A stretch of 34,729 bases of DNA from Welwitschia mirabilis (lineage: Eukaryota; Gnetophyta; Gnetopsida; Welwitschiales), in contig JBOZIK010000001.1 of NCBI GenBank assembly GCA_051453625.1, positions 40,239,280-40,274,008 of the forward strand. The letters run 5' to 3'. Every line of letters starts with the position of its first letter. The first letter of the stretch is position 1. Under the pieces are notes generated by a model. That model did no database searches. It had not been told where the DNA came from and worked only from the letters and a program-made list of their open reading frames with translations. Position numbers and translations under genes: made by a program. Below, piece after piece: positions 11,023 through 21,397 of this stretch.

Positions 11023-11845
11023 TGTAATATCCCATATTTTTGGATGCAATGATTTAGTTTAATCTTTTATCAATACTTGATTTTCTATTTTCAATTTTTT
11101 AAATAATTTGATTTGTATATTACATAAGAAATAATTATAGTAAATTATAAAATGTTTAGTAGATTTCATGATATTGTTAAGTAAGGGCTACAGAATAATG
11201 TAAATTTGTAAGGTAACATAAAATAGTAACTATGCATTATTAGAAATATATATAGTTACTATTATCTTAGTGTGGGTTATCTCAATTAACAAGTTTTAGT
11301 GGTATAGTTTAAATAATTATTTTATAGAATTTTCAAATACTTAAATAATGGGGTGAAGTGCATTAATCAATTAAACTACTACTATCCTCTTATCATTTTG
11401 GCTTGTAAAACTATGAAAATTAAAGGCCTTTCTTTTAAAAAGATTAAATCTACCTCCTTTTGCTATGATAATATTGTCTCCTCCTTTCAATAAGTACCCT
11501 TCTATATTTTCACTCTAAGGACATGAGAACTTTGATCAAACTTTAGAAAACTTTGATCATATTTGCCTCCTCTTTATTTTTAAGAGGCACCTCTTCATTA
11601 TTATTATTATGATTATTATTATTATTATTTTTGGCCCTTCCCTTCACTCTGGTCACTTCCTTCTTTATGTTGTTCCTTGTAATTACGATGATTACTAACC
11701 TGCACTACTAGCTCTGCGGACTGTATCTACTGGCTAAAGCTCTAGCTCTCTTTTCCCTCAGCTCCCTCTTATCTGCTGGCATTTTGTGTATCAACCACTA
11801 TCACTCTTTCTCTTGGTATGTTTCTCAGATGTGTTCATGTTATGT
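11023..11845 (+). repeat. LTR-like sequence, partial or solo
   Basis: TGTAATATCCCATATTTTTGG at the left edge resembles the TGTAACACC-type starts common in plant Ty3/gypsy LTRs. A similar start occurs at 20525. The rest is AT-rich with a GATCAAACTTT/AACTTTGATCAT repeat at 11530-11562 and becomes C/T-rich after 11635. The other end and a partner LTR were not found. The element containing copia-1 may begin here, but this is inference. Confidence 0.3.
11597..11632. repeat. (ATT)n microsatellite
   Basis: About 11 ATT units with one GATT interruption. Confidence 0.95.
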
Positions 11846-11972
11846 GCCTTTTGTCTTAACTGTGCTATTAACTACCTTTCTACCACCTTCACTACGGGTC
11901 TTTATGATCTCTGTTCTTATCTTAATTGTGTGTGTTGATTATGTTTAATTGCTTAAAGCCTGGAAAGAATAC
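11846..11972. repeat. 127-bp direct repeat abutting copia-1, left copy
   Basis: Runs from GCCTTTTGTCTTAAC to GGAAAGAATAC and ends exactly at the first base of the left LTR. The right copy (17903-18029) has the same length and begins 2 bases after the right LTR. I count 11 differences in 127 (about 9%), the same as between the LTRs. No ordinary 5-bp target duplication is visible. Confidence 0.9.
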
Positions 11973-12213
11973 TGTAAAGATGTGACTCCGATTTGAGCAT
12001 ACATCTAGAAGCACTAATAGCTTTAGGTGGCATACTCGCCCATGGAAATGACATCAAACCTTGAGCCTCCATTGGCTATATAAACAACCTTTGCATCTTG
12101 TTATATTTAGAGAGAAGATAATCAAAATTTGTTGGTGAGTTGTTTGAAGTGGGTTGGATACACAACCTTTGATAGGGCTCTCTCTCTGTGCGTCCTACTA
12201 GGGCTTATTTACA
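11973..12213 (+). repeat. copia-1 5' LTR (241 bp)
   Basis: TGTAAA...TTTACA termini form a 6-bp inverted repeat. It contains a TATA box and a CT-rich R/U5-like end. It is followed two bases later by the primer-binding site. Confidence 0.95.
12071..12082 (+). promoter_or_regulatory. TATA box and CCAAT-like motif in copia-1 5' LTR
   Basis: CCATTGGCTATATAAAC combines an inverted CCAAT box with TATATAA; both LTRs keep it. It is the probable core promoter of the element. Confidence 0.55.
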
Positions 12214-12215
12214 AG

Positions 12216-12229
12216 TGGTATTAGAGCCA
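12216..12229 (+). other. Primer-binding site, initiator-Met tRNA type (copia-1)
   Basis: TGGTATTAGAGCCA differs by one base from the usual plant copia primer site complementary to the 3' end of initiator tRNA-Met. It starts two bases after the 5' LTR. Confidence 0.9.
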
Positions 12230-13598
12230 TCACCTTTGTCCATTCATGCGATGCACCACGACCATCTTCTGTGACACTGGCACTGCACTTGCACTCACAC
12301 GTGGCTTCGTTATTTCTTAGCTATTTTAAGCCATCTTTGACTAGTCTGTCTTCACTCATTATTGACTCCCATGCGTTTTCATATCCTGCACATTATTCTC
12401 GGTGTTTGTTTCATGCATTCATCTACACCACCCTTTGTGCTTCTCACCTGTGCCAGGTTCTGTCTCTGTCCATACCTGTGTTGACCTCTTCCTATGCCTG
12501 CGCCTCTGTCAGCATTCTATGCTTGCACCGCAGTCTCTTTCGCGTTCTTCCTATATGGCTATTTGCTTGTCCCTCTCGGCTAACTCACTGCATCTGCCTG
12601 CACCATGCTCTCGCATTATTATCGTCGTTGTCTGACGCGGTTCTCTTCTTGTCTCTAGGTATTTTTGCATGCTGCTTGTGGCTTCATTCATAGTCTACAG
12701 TCGAGTATCCTGTGGATCTGTCACTCACTGCGCTATCTGCACAGTCTCTTACTAAACCTTACCACTCAAACTCGTCTCTGCGCTTCGTGTGCTTCCCACA
12801 CTATGTGCTTGGCTCTGCCTCCACCAGCACCGACTTTCACCAGTGCCTACGTTGACTCTTGTCTCCCTGTACTAGCACCGACACATTGCCCTGCCACCAG
12901 CGCATTACCTGCGCATCACCTCTTAGCCTTTATATGACACCCATGCATTTTACTACTCATCACGCTGCCACCTTTGTCCGAAGCTTTGCTGCCTTCTATC
13001 AAGCACTGCCCCCTTGCCCACGCATCATTTTGCTCCTGGCGTTAACATCAACTCTACTGCATTTCCCTCTAGAACTGCACACATCTGGGACACTGCCACT
13101 GAGTCGCCATCCACTCTGCGCATCTCTAAATTGGCATTCACTGCTGCATCTGGAATGCAGTACTTCTGTTTGCACTCTTTACCACAGGCTTATCCAGCAC
13201 ACTTGAGTCTCCCGTCTTTTACACTTCTGCTCTTTGCTTGGCATTCTAGCGTTAACACTCATAATCCCCATCTCCTGCATGGTCAATGCGTGTCTCATTC
13301 TTTTTCTTGTTTATTTTGGTTGTTATTTTAGGTTGAGCCCAGTACATTCTACACCCAAGCGAAAATTGACTATTGAACAAATTGTTTTGTTCTCTCCTAA
13401 GTATTTTTTTTTTTTTTTAATGAGGCCTTTAACTTGTTTTTAGTAAAACACTGAGTGGCCTTAGGGGGTGGTACTTCTTACCACATAGGCTGTTGGTTTA
13501 TCTGTTGAAATAGGTTTTTTTTTAACGTTACCATACATTTAACCTCGGATTCTCTTGTATACAAAAGTTTTTTTTATTTCCAACTCCTCTGTTTTAGG
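12230..13598 (+). other. C-rich, G-poor leader of copia-1
   Basis: A stretch of about 1.37 kb separates the primer site from gag. From 12240 to about 13330 it is far richer in C than its surroundings (about half G+C by eye, mostly C), with TGC/CTC/CAC runs. Several overlapping ORFs of 70-140 codons occur in all three plus frames (for example 12271-12693 and 12859-13206), as expected where A-containing stops are rare. None resembles a known protein. The segment could be an acquired host fragment, a structured leader, or a sequence added by template switching. It ends with T-rich DNA just before the gag start. Confidence 0.6.
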
Positions 13599-14354
13599 AT
13601 GGCCACTGTGACAAAGTTTGACATCAAAAAATTCAATGGTAAATTGAGTTTTTCTATATGGCGTGTTCAGATGAGGGTCATGCTAACACAAAATGGCTTG
13701 AAGAATGCCTTGGATGGTAAAGCAAAAAAACCCGAGGCCATGTCCGACTAGCAATGGAATGAGTTAGACAAAAAGGCCTTGACAGCAATCTAGTTATGCT
13801 TATCCAAGGAGGTACTCCATGAGGTAATCAGTGAAATCACTATTGCTGGTCTATGGATGAAATTAAAAGTGTTATACATGACAAAAAGCCTTGCCAACAA
13901 GCTTTCCCTCAAGAAATGTTTATTCACCATTCGCATGTCTAAAGGTACTCCCATTCAAGAACATCTCAATAAGTTTAATTCCATTCTTTTGGATTTGGAA
14001 AATCTATATGTATACATTGAAGATGAAGACAAGGCAGTTTTGTTAGTTGTCTCTTTACCTCCTACCTATAGGCATTTTAAAGAAATTATGTTGTATAGTG
14101 GATTAGATACCTTATCTTTTGAAGATGTTAAAGAAAATTTATTGTCAAAAGAGAAGTTTAATTTAGACATCTACTCTGAAGAGAAGGGTAAAGGTCTGAT
14201 GATTAGAGGTCGAAGTCATGATAATATACATACGAGAAACTACAAGAAGTCTAAGTCAAAGTCAAGAGGACATAAGTCTAATAGTAAAACCTATCGGTAT
14301 TGTAAAAAAGTAGGACATGAGCTTTTTGAATATTATAAATTGAAAAATAAATAG
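13599..14354 (+). pseudogene. gag remnant of copia-1
   Basis: Starts at ATG 13599 (MATVTKFDIKKFNG), a typical copia gag N-terminus preceded by T-rich DNA. Two in-frame TAG stops (13749-13751 and 13791-13793) break the first 70 codons. The frame is then open to TAG 14352-14354 and carries copia Gag blocks such as MTKSLANKL, GTPIQEHLNKFNSIL, DEDKAVLLVVSLPP and TLSFEDVKENLLSKEKF. The zinc knuckle (CX2CX3GHX4C) near the end has lost its first and last Cys to Tyr (YRYCKKVGHELFEY). Gag would package element RNA in cytoplasmic particles; this copy cannot encode it intact. Confidence 0.9.
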
Positions 14355-14404
14355 GACATAGAAGCAAAGAAAAAACAACCTCAATAATTCGCAAAGGCTA
14401 GTAT

Positions 14405-15043
14405 TTTGACACTGATATGAAAGGTGATGTTTTGTTATCAGAATCTTCTTCTGATGATAAAAGTTACTCTAACTGAATTCTTGATTCTGGTTGTACTTTT
14501 CACATATGCCCTCATCGGGACCGGTTTACTACCTTTAAACCCGTTTGCTCTGGGATTGTTTTAATGGATAATAATACCCAGTGTAAGGTTAAAGAAATAG
14601 AAACTATTCAAATCAAAAGCGATGATGGAATCGTCAGGACTCCTAAGGAGGTACACTTTGTTCCTGACCTTAAATGAAACTTAATTTCATTAGGTACTTT
14701 TGAATCAAAATGGTACAAATATGTAGCTGAACATGGAGTTCTAAAAATTATCAAAGTTGCTTTTGCTATGTTTAAGGCTAACCAATGTGGTAGCCTATGT
14801 GTCTTGTAAGGTTTTACCATATCAGGTTCTGCAGCAGTTTCTACTTCTATGCCTGATTCTCATGTTACTCATTTGTGAAACATGTGGCTAGGTCACATGA
14901 GTGAAAAAGGTATGCACATCTTAAGTAAGAAAGATCTTCTCTGTATTCAGCATATTGGTAAATTGGAATTCTATAAATATTGCATTTTTAGCAAATAGAA
15001 ATAAGTTATTTTCTCTACTGCCCTTGATCATACTAAAGGTGTG
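14405..15043 (+). pseudogene. Protease and GAG-pre-integrase remnant of copia-1
   Basis: After a frameshift near 14400 the frame carries the aspartic protease site ILDSGCTFHICPH with DSG at 14483-14491 intact, although a TGA replaces the codon before it. It continues through HFVPDLK, KWYKYVAEHGVLKI and the pre-integrase motif [14 protein letters not shown]. Seven or so in-frame stops are present. The retroviral-type protease would process the polyprotein; the pre-integrase segment is the zinc-binding N-terminal part of integrase. The segment ends at an N gap. Confidence 0.85.
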
Positions 15044-15324
15044 NNNNNNNNNNNNNNNNNNNNNNNNNNNNNNNNNNNNNNNNNNNNNNNNNNNNNNNNN
15101 NNNNNNNNNNNNNNNNNNNNNNNNNNNNNNNNNNNNNNNNNNNNNNNNNNNNNNNNNNNNNNNNNNNNNNNNNNNNNNNNNNNNNNNNNNNNNNNNNNNN
15201 NNNNNNNNNNNNNNNNNNNNNNNNNNNNNNNNNNNNNNNNNNNNNNNNNNNNNNNNNNNNNNNNNNNNNNNNNNNNNNNNNNNNNNNNNNNNNNNNNNNN
15301 NNNNNNNNNNNNNNNNNNNNNNNN
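15044..15324. other. Assembly gap (281 N) in integrase of copia-1
   Basis: The gap replaces the catalytic core, including the first two acidic residues of the DDE triad. Confidence 0.95.
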
Positions 15325-15626
15325 ATTAGTGGGAATGCCACAACAGAATGGTGTTATAAAACATATGAATAGAACACTTCTTGAGAGGGCTCGTTGTATG
15401 CTCTCTAATGCAAAATTATGGCATCGATGTGCTTTATGGGTTGAGGCAGTTTCTATCACTTGTTATCTTGTCAGTCGATCTCCACATTCCTCACTGAAGT
15501 TTGATATATTCTAGAAGAGATTTGATCAGGTAATCCTATTAACTACTCTCAGTTAAAAATATTTGTTTGTCCAGCATTTATTCATGCCAATGATGGTAAA
15601 TTAGCACCTAAAGCTATTAAATGCAT
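15325..15626 (+). pseudogene. Integrase core end of copia-1
   Basis: MPQQNGVIKHMNRTLLERAR is the region of the third DDE residue. The catalytic Glu position is Lys (codon AAA 15359-15361), a G-to-A change, so this copy could not catalyse strand transfer. Integrase C-terminal sequence follows (LVSRSPHSSLKFDIF then TAG at 15512-15514), and then LKIFVCPAFIHANDGKLAPK up to the gap at 15627. Confidence 0.88.
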
Positions 15627-15778
15627 NNNNNNNNNNNNNNNNNNNNNNNNNNNNNNNNNNNNNNNNNNNNNNNNNNNNNNNNNNNNNNNNNNNNNNNNNN
15701 NNNNNNNNNNNNNNNNNNNNNNNNNNNNNNNNNNNNNNNNNNNNNNNNNNNNNNNNNNNNNNNNNNNNNNNNNNNNNN
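15627..15778. other. Assembly gap (152 N) in copia-1 pol
   Basis: Separates integrase C-terminus from the linker before RT. Confidence 0.95.
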
Positions 15779-16830
15779 CTCAAAATATGATAGATATAAA
15801 GTCTAGCAAGCATGTGGAATTAGAGATTACATCCTCTCCACCGACTGTTGTGAATTCCACACCTTCCTCTATTGAAGAAAATAGTGATGAGAATGCTCCA
15901 AGTATCAGTACTCCTGATCAACCACAGCAGGATTATTCAATTAATCGAGATCATTCAAGGAGAAGATAAAGAAACTAGCTAGATATCTTAAAATTGATGA
16001 TGAGTTGCTTACATATGCTCTCTCAGTTGTCTAGGAAATTTCTAAACGTATGGAACCTTCATTTTATTTAGAAGTTGTTTCGTGTGTTGACTCCTCTAAG
16101 TGGTTAATGGTAATGAATGAAGAAATGGACGGTCTTCATAAAAATAAAACTTGGATTTTGTGTGAACTTTCATCTAACCAACGTCATTTGAATTGTAAGT
16201 GGATCTACAAGAAAAAGAAAGAATTCCCAAAGTTGAAAATGCAAGATGAAAAGCACGTTTAGTTGTCAAAGGCTACAACTAAAGAGAAGGTATAGATTTC
16301 CATGAAATTTGTTTACCTGTAGTTCGTCATACTTCAATTCGTGTACTACTTACATTTGTGGTCTTATTTGACATGGAGTTAAATCAACTTAATGTCAAAA
16401 CTACTTTTTTACATGGAAATCTTAGTGAAGAAATCTATATGAAGTAGCATGATGGTTTTATAACCCCAGGAAAAGAATGTTATGTGTCATCTAAAGAAAT
16501 AATTATATGTCCTTAAACAAGCTTCGCGATAATGGTACAAGAAGTTTGATCCATTTATAATTAGACAGGATTTTCTCAGAAGTTAATATGATTATTGTAT
16601 CTATTATCAGCAGTATTTTAATAAGTTTGTGATATATTTGTTGCTGTACATTGATGACATGTTAATTACTTCTCACAAAAAGTCATTGATTGACAGGTTA
16701 AAATCTCAACTTGATAAGGAATTTGAAATGAAGGATCTAGGTGAATCCAAGAAAATTCTGGGTATGGAAATTTACAAAGATCATCAAGCTAATAAATTAT
16801 TTATCTCATAAATAAAATATGTTGAGAAAG
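15779..16830 (+). pseudogene. Reverse transcriptase remnant (RVT_2) of copia-1
   Basis: A Ser/Pro-rich linker (15787-15969) precedes RT. From 16050 RT blocks are clear: MEPSFYLE, WLMVMNEEMDGLHKNKTW, CKWIYKKKK, then TTFLHGNLSEEIYM, and YIDD (16647-16658) with ITSHKKSLIDRLKSQL and EFEMKDLGE. The first catalytic Asp, in the block before TTFLHG, is Asn (codon AAT 16391-16393). Several stops and frameshifts are present. RT would copy element RNA to cDNA in the particle. The same region in copia-3 is better preserved. Confidence 0.92.
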
Positions 16831-17645
16831 TTCTTAATAGGTTCAATATGTTAAATTATAAACTTGTTTCTACTTCCTTCGCTGCTTACTTCAAATTGTC
16901 TTCGAATCATTGCCTAAAATCTGATAAAGAAATTGAGCATATGTTAAGCATTCCTTATTCTAATGCTGTTGGAAGTTTAATGTATGCTGTGGTCTATACT
17001 AGACCTGATCTCGCATATGCTATTAGTATCGTCAGTTGATACATGCATAATCCTGGAAAGGATCATTAGAATGCAGTAAAATGGATCCTTCATTATTTGA
17101 AGGGCTCTTCTACTTTGGGCTTAGAGTTTGATAGAAGCAAAACTACATCGACTAATGTAGTAGGATTTATTGATTCTGATTATGGTGGTGATTTAGATAG
17201 GCAAAGATCATTTTAGGTTATATTTTTACACTCTGTAATTTTGCCATTAGTTGGAAGGCATCCCTTTAACCTATTGTTGCATTATCAACAACCGATGCAG
17301 AGTATGTTTCAGTAATAGAAAGTATGAAGGAAGCTACATGGCTGCGAGGTCTCATCATTAAATTGGATGTAGCCTAAGGATAAATTGTTGTATTTTGTAA
17401 TAGCCAAAGTGCTATTCATTTTATCAAGAATGATATGTATCACTCAAGGACTAAGCACATTGATGTAAAACATTACTACATTAGAGACACTTTTGCTATA
17501 GGAGACATTGTAGTAGCTAAGATCCATACCTCTGAAAATCCCACTGATATGTTAACTAAGCCACTTCCCACAGTTAAATTCAAATAGTATTTAGCTATAG
17601 TAGGGATCAACAATTGTTAATAAATCCTCCGTGCATCAAATTTGA
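16831..17645 (+). pseudogene. RT end and RNase H remnant of copia-1
   Basis: Includes NAVGSLMYAVVYTRPDLAYA, DSDYGGDLDRQRS, then after a frameshift near 17210 STTDAEYVSVIESMKEATWL, CNSQSAIHFIKNDMYHSRTK and HTSENPTDMLTKPLP, the usual end of copia pol. The Asp normally in the second active-site block is Asn (AAT 17399-17401); copia-3 still has GAT here. RNase H removes the RNA strand after reverse transcription. Confidence 0.92.
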
Positions 17646-17648
17646 GCC

Positions 17649-17658
17649 AAGGTGGAGA
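17649..17658 (+). other. Polypurine tract of copia-1
   Basis: AAGGTGGAGA directly precedes the 3' LTR. Copia-3 has the equivalent AAGGTAGAGA. Confidence 0.8.
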
Positions 17659-17659
17659 T

Positions 17660-17900
17660 TGTAAAGATGTGGCTTAGATTTGAGCACACATCCAGAAGTA
17701 CTAATCGCCTTAGGTGGTATACTCACCCATGGAAATGACATCAAACCTTGGGCCTCCATTGGCTATATAAATAACCTTTGCATCTTGTTATTTTTAGAGA
17801 GAAGATAATCAAAATTTGTTGGTGAGTTGTTTGAATTAGGTTGGATGCACAACCTTTGATAGTGCTCTCTCTCTGTGCATCCTGCTAGGGATCATTTACA
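17660..17900 (+). repeat. copia-1 3' LTR (241 bp)
   Basis: Same length as the 5' LTR, with about 21 substitutions and no indel. It ends TTTACA at 17900. Confidence 0.95.
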
Positions 17901-17902
17901 TA

Positions 17903-18029
17903 GCCTTTTGTCTTAACTATGCTGTCAACTACCTTACTACCACCTTCACTACGGGTCTTTATGATCTTTGTTCTTATCTTAATTATGTGTGCTGATTGCG
18001 TTTAATTACCTAAAGCCTGGAAAGAATAC
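17903..18029. repeat. 127-bp direct repeat abutting copia-1, right copy
   Basis: Partner of 11846-11972. The sequence after it (18030 onward) presumably continued the original locus before copia-1 arrived. Confidence 0.9.
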
Positions 18030-18754
18030 CGTTGCTCCAGTTACATTAGGAGATGGTGTGAATAATGAATACCATAATTTAGTGTGAAGTACAATTACTA
18101 TGTAGGACATAATGGCACAACAGGTTTTTAAGTAGGAAGAGTTAAGCCATGATGGTTCAATATCTATAGTAGTGAGAAACTATGTGAGAAAAAGAGAATA
18201 GTGCTTAGAAATTTTGACCTGTAAAAGAGATCATTATGATCAGAAGAAATAGACAATTGAATCCGATTTCTTTTACTAAAGGTAATCAACAAGAGTACAT
18301 AACTATAAAACTAATCAGTAAGAAGGGCTAGAGGAAGAATGCGCTAGCAGATGACACGTTATCAGAAAAGAAATAATGGCATAGGCTACATAGAAAGTAA
18401 TAAAGAAGATGAGTAGGAAGCTCAAGAGCAAGCAAATTTAGAGAGAGGAGAGAGAACAGAGATCATAAAACAATGGACAAAATGATGGATAAAATAAAGA
18501 GGATCACTTCTTGACAAAAGAGTGGGTAAAAGAGAAACTGAAGGAGATTGTGAGAATAGATTACGTGTAGAAGAAGGTAGCACAATGACAACCTTAGGCA
18601 CAAACAAAAGGCAATAAGAGACGGCCTCTGGGCAGGAAAAAACATGCTAAAAAAATGGGAGAGAGTAGGTGGAGTGCCCTAAGGCACTGATGAAACATAG
18701 TATGGAGACTAGTAAAGCTCTTATTTCAGGAAGCATCAATCAACATTTGAAGAT
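18030..18754. other. Purine-rich stretch, no assignable gene
   Basis: A/G-rich on the plus strand with short coding-like stretches but frequent stops in all frames. It may be the decayed 5' part of the tract that follows or the interior of the element starting at 11023. No motif is recognisable. Confidence 0.4.
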
Positions 18755-19750
18755 AACTAGAGTTTCCTGAGTGCATGATTGATGTGGTGGCTAATCTTGG
18801 ATTTGATTCGGCCAATGCTAAGACCCTCGATAATAATATCTATTCTGGTTCTCTTGAAAAATGAATTCTGAAGATTCTAGACAACTATAAAAAGTCTTAA
18901 CTACTTGTAAGAAGAAATGCTAAAATGTAAGATCTACTAGGAATCACTGATTCTTATGGAGTCAATCTATTTAATTCCGTTTCTCTCATAACTCTACTAG
19001 ACAGGTTAACTATCCTTGTTCTAAAGGAAGAGTTAGACGAGTACACTGTATGATAAATAGATGAAGAGGATGTAAATTTATTTTTGAGAATATGTGAAGG
19101 GATGTCATTGTGCTTAGAAATGGTTGGAATATCTTTGAAATCAAAAATAGACAAAATATGGGCTCTAGATGCCCTCAAATAAGAGCACAAATGTGGATTC
19201 GGAAAAATTTTTATGATGAGAAAGATCGATTTATTTACCTTCACTTTTAATGAGTTGGATAAATTGCATAAGAGGCCTTCTTAGACATCTATGCATTTTT
19301 CTTTTTAAATGAAAAACCATGGATCGGTTTGCTAAGAATCGTTAGGAATGATATAATGCACATTTTAGAAACTAGTTTTATCATGTTAATCCTATAACGC
19401 CCAGATGCAAGGCGACTTTCGCAATCCTTCTTTACTATGATGTTATGACTTTGGAACTACCCTTTGATGTTAGCAGATGTAAATCTTTGAGATGACTTTC
19501 AGATGCCCACTACTTCGGTTGTGTTACAAAGGGTTTTCTAGTAGCAAAGTCCCTTGTGGAAAACACCTCTATCATAAACATGCCATCTACAATATTGGCA
19601 CTTGGATTTCTTAAAGACACACAATCACAGCTTGAGGTTTCTTTAGACATCAAGCTATAAACTATGTTTGATTGTTTCTCAACCAAGCTAAGGTACCATT
19701 CTATTCCCTCTTCCATTGGATTTATTGTCTTTAATGTTACAAAGCTGTTC
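18755..19750 (+). pseudogene. Decayed coding-like tract, family unknown
   Basis: One plus frame can be read from ATG 18775 to TAG 19282-19284 (170 codons) with only six earlier stops, fewer than expected for such AT-rich DNA. Text such as CMIDVVANLGFDSANAK, VSLITLLDRLTILVLKEEL, DEEDVNLFLRICEGMSL and RKIDLFTFTFNELDKL has the composition of a soluble helical protein. After a shift near 19385 a second open stretch runs on (CKATFAILLYYDVMTLELP, then FGCVTKGFLVAKSLVENTS). I do not recognise the family. It could be a host-gene pseudogene or a fragment of a retroelement or viral gene. The minus strand at 19510-19716 is also open (68 codons), so strand choice for the last part is uncertain. Confidence 0.35.
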
Positions 19751-20524
19751 TTCTGTGCATTTTTTTTCTTATCAATGAAGCTTTTCAGATAAAGATAAAA
19801 GACACTCTAGTAATACTTTAAAGCAAATAATACAAATTTGTGTAAATTTACTTTTATATTTTCATCATCATTAGTTCTCTGCTAGTACTTTGAATTGTTA
19901 CCTTTACCTATTTCTATCATTTTAAAACTTTGTGTTACTAATTCAAAATTTTTTTTACTATTGTTGGCATCTTTGAATTCTTCTACTTTATTTGAAAAGC
20001 CTTACATTAATTTATATTTAGAAATAAAATCAAAACCATTTGCTTAGAATAAGTCAACCAAATAAATAAAATCTACCATCAGATTAAGGATTAATGCAAG
20101 ACATGTATTACGAATAATTCATGCATGACATCAAATCTTATAGTCTATTAGATGTTTAACCTACTTTTATGAATATTATACTTTTAGCTTCATGTTAATC
20201 ATGGTGAAAGAAGTCATGGACATAATTAATGTTAGAAAGGTTCAAATGGTATGTTATCTTTAGACCCTTTAGCTTAGGTGTGGAAACCCCTGTTATAGAC
20301 TTGGTATTCTAATAATTAACCTACACAAAGTCTTTGATTCACCTCCTAACACAACATAACCTACTATAGGCCTTGATCTCAATTATAGTCTCCTTTCCAA
20401 TAGATCAACAATAGTAATTAAGTTTAAGCTATAACCATGAATTAAACTATGTCACTAGTTATATACTAACATTAGAATATATCATATAGGTAATGTTAAA
20501 TTTTAAACTATTAGAAAAATTAGA
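19751..20524. other. No recognisable feature
   Basis: AT-rich, with no ORF of coding quality and no repeat shared with the rest of the window that I could see. Confidence 0.5.
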
Positions 20525-20880
20525 TGTAACACCTTATATTTTTGTGTATATTAATGTATTTCATTATAATAAATTACATTATGTAATGTTATATTATCTT
20601 ACATTATGCATGTATGTTGTATTATAATGCATATATATCATATGTCATCTTATATTATAATATATTACTTGCTTATATATTATATTATATTATATTATAT
20701 TATATTATATTATATTGCATGATAAGTATAATATTATATTATTTTATGATACGTAATTTCTTATGCATAGTGTGTGTGTATATATATATATATAGTATTT
20801 TATTATATGTCATATTGTATTATTTTATATTATGCTATCTCATATGTATAGTATTATGAGTATATATATTATGAAGGGAA
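20525..20880 (+). repeat. Very AT-rich tract starting with an LTR-like TGTAACACC
   Basis: TGTAACACCTTATATTTTTGTG at 20525 resembles plant LTR starts and the sequence at 11023, but the bases that follow do not match that copy. From 20560 to 20870 the sequence is about 85% A+T, built from TATAT, ATTATA and TGCAT words, and includes (TATAT)8. It can fold on itself extensively. Confidence 0.4.
20677..20716. repeat. (TATAT)n microsatellite, about 8 units
   Basis: Pentanucleotide TATAT repeated without interruption. Confidence 0.95.
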
Positions 20881-21397
20881 AACATATCTTGTTCTTAAGA
20901 GTATGTTAAGGTTAGAAATAGTCACATGATGAAACAACTATTTAGATGAGATTAAATATTCATCTTGATACCCTGAATAGTGTTGTTATTATAAGTAAAA
21001 TGCTTTTTCATAATATATAGTTGAAATGTAATGCAATATTGGTTAATCTAGCTATGTAACATGGGCATTAGATGATTATCTACTCATGTTAGTACTTCAT
21101 TGATTATATATTTAGCAGGTTAATTAGTTCAATTATAGTCATACTTTATTTCCTAATTTTTTTTAAATGAGGTGTTAAGTATTTTGAAATGTTCTCTAAA
21201 AATAGTATTAGGTTACATGTGACTATATTTAACTTAATAGTTAATTTAATTGGGATATATATTAAACATAGAATACATACTTTTGGTTCATCCTAGGCTA
21301 TTAAATTAGCATGTCAACATTATAAAATAGAAATCATGAAGTCAGGGCTGAAAATACCTTGAATCCAAATCAAGCTTAGATAATTTAAAATTTCACT
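20881..21397. other. No recognisable feature
   Basis: AT-rich spacer before C1; no gene or repeat relationship recognised. Confidence 0.45.

Larger units (their letters stand above)
11973..17900 (+). mobile_element. Ty1/copia retrotransposon 'copia-1', complete but degenerate
   Basis: Matching 241-bp LTRs starting TGTAAAGATG and ending TTTACA bound the element. The order is LTR, Met-tRNA primer site, long C-rich leader, gag, protease, integrase, RT, RNase H, polypurine tract, LTR; integrase before RT defines Ty1/copia. LTRs differ at about 21 of 241 sites. Many in-frame stops, at least two frameshifts and several lost catalytic residues mean it cannot be autonomous. Two N gaps (281 and 152) remove most of the integrase core and the integrase-RT junction. 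Copia-3 at the right end of the window is a relative in the opposite orientation. Confidence 0.95.

Noticed and set aside
12271-13331. Several plus-strand ORFs of 70-140 codons in the copia-1 leader
   Set aside because: They overlap in all three frames, are Leu/Ser/Cys/His-rich as C/T-rich DNA dictates, and match no motif; they are best explained by few stop codons in C-rich sequence.
18422-19244. Minus-strand ORFs at 18422-18607, 18463-18645 and 18954-19244
   Set aside because: They are opposite a purine-rich strand and the better plus-strand frame; their text is Ser/Leu-rich without motif.
20614-20859. Tyr/Ile/Leu-rich 81-codon ORF resembling a membrane protein
   Set aside because: It is a translation of TAT/ATT-rich low-complexity DNA.
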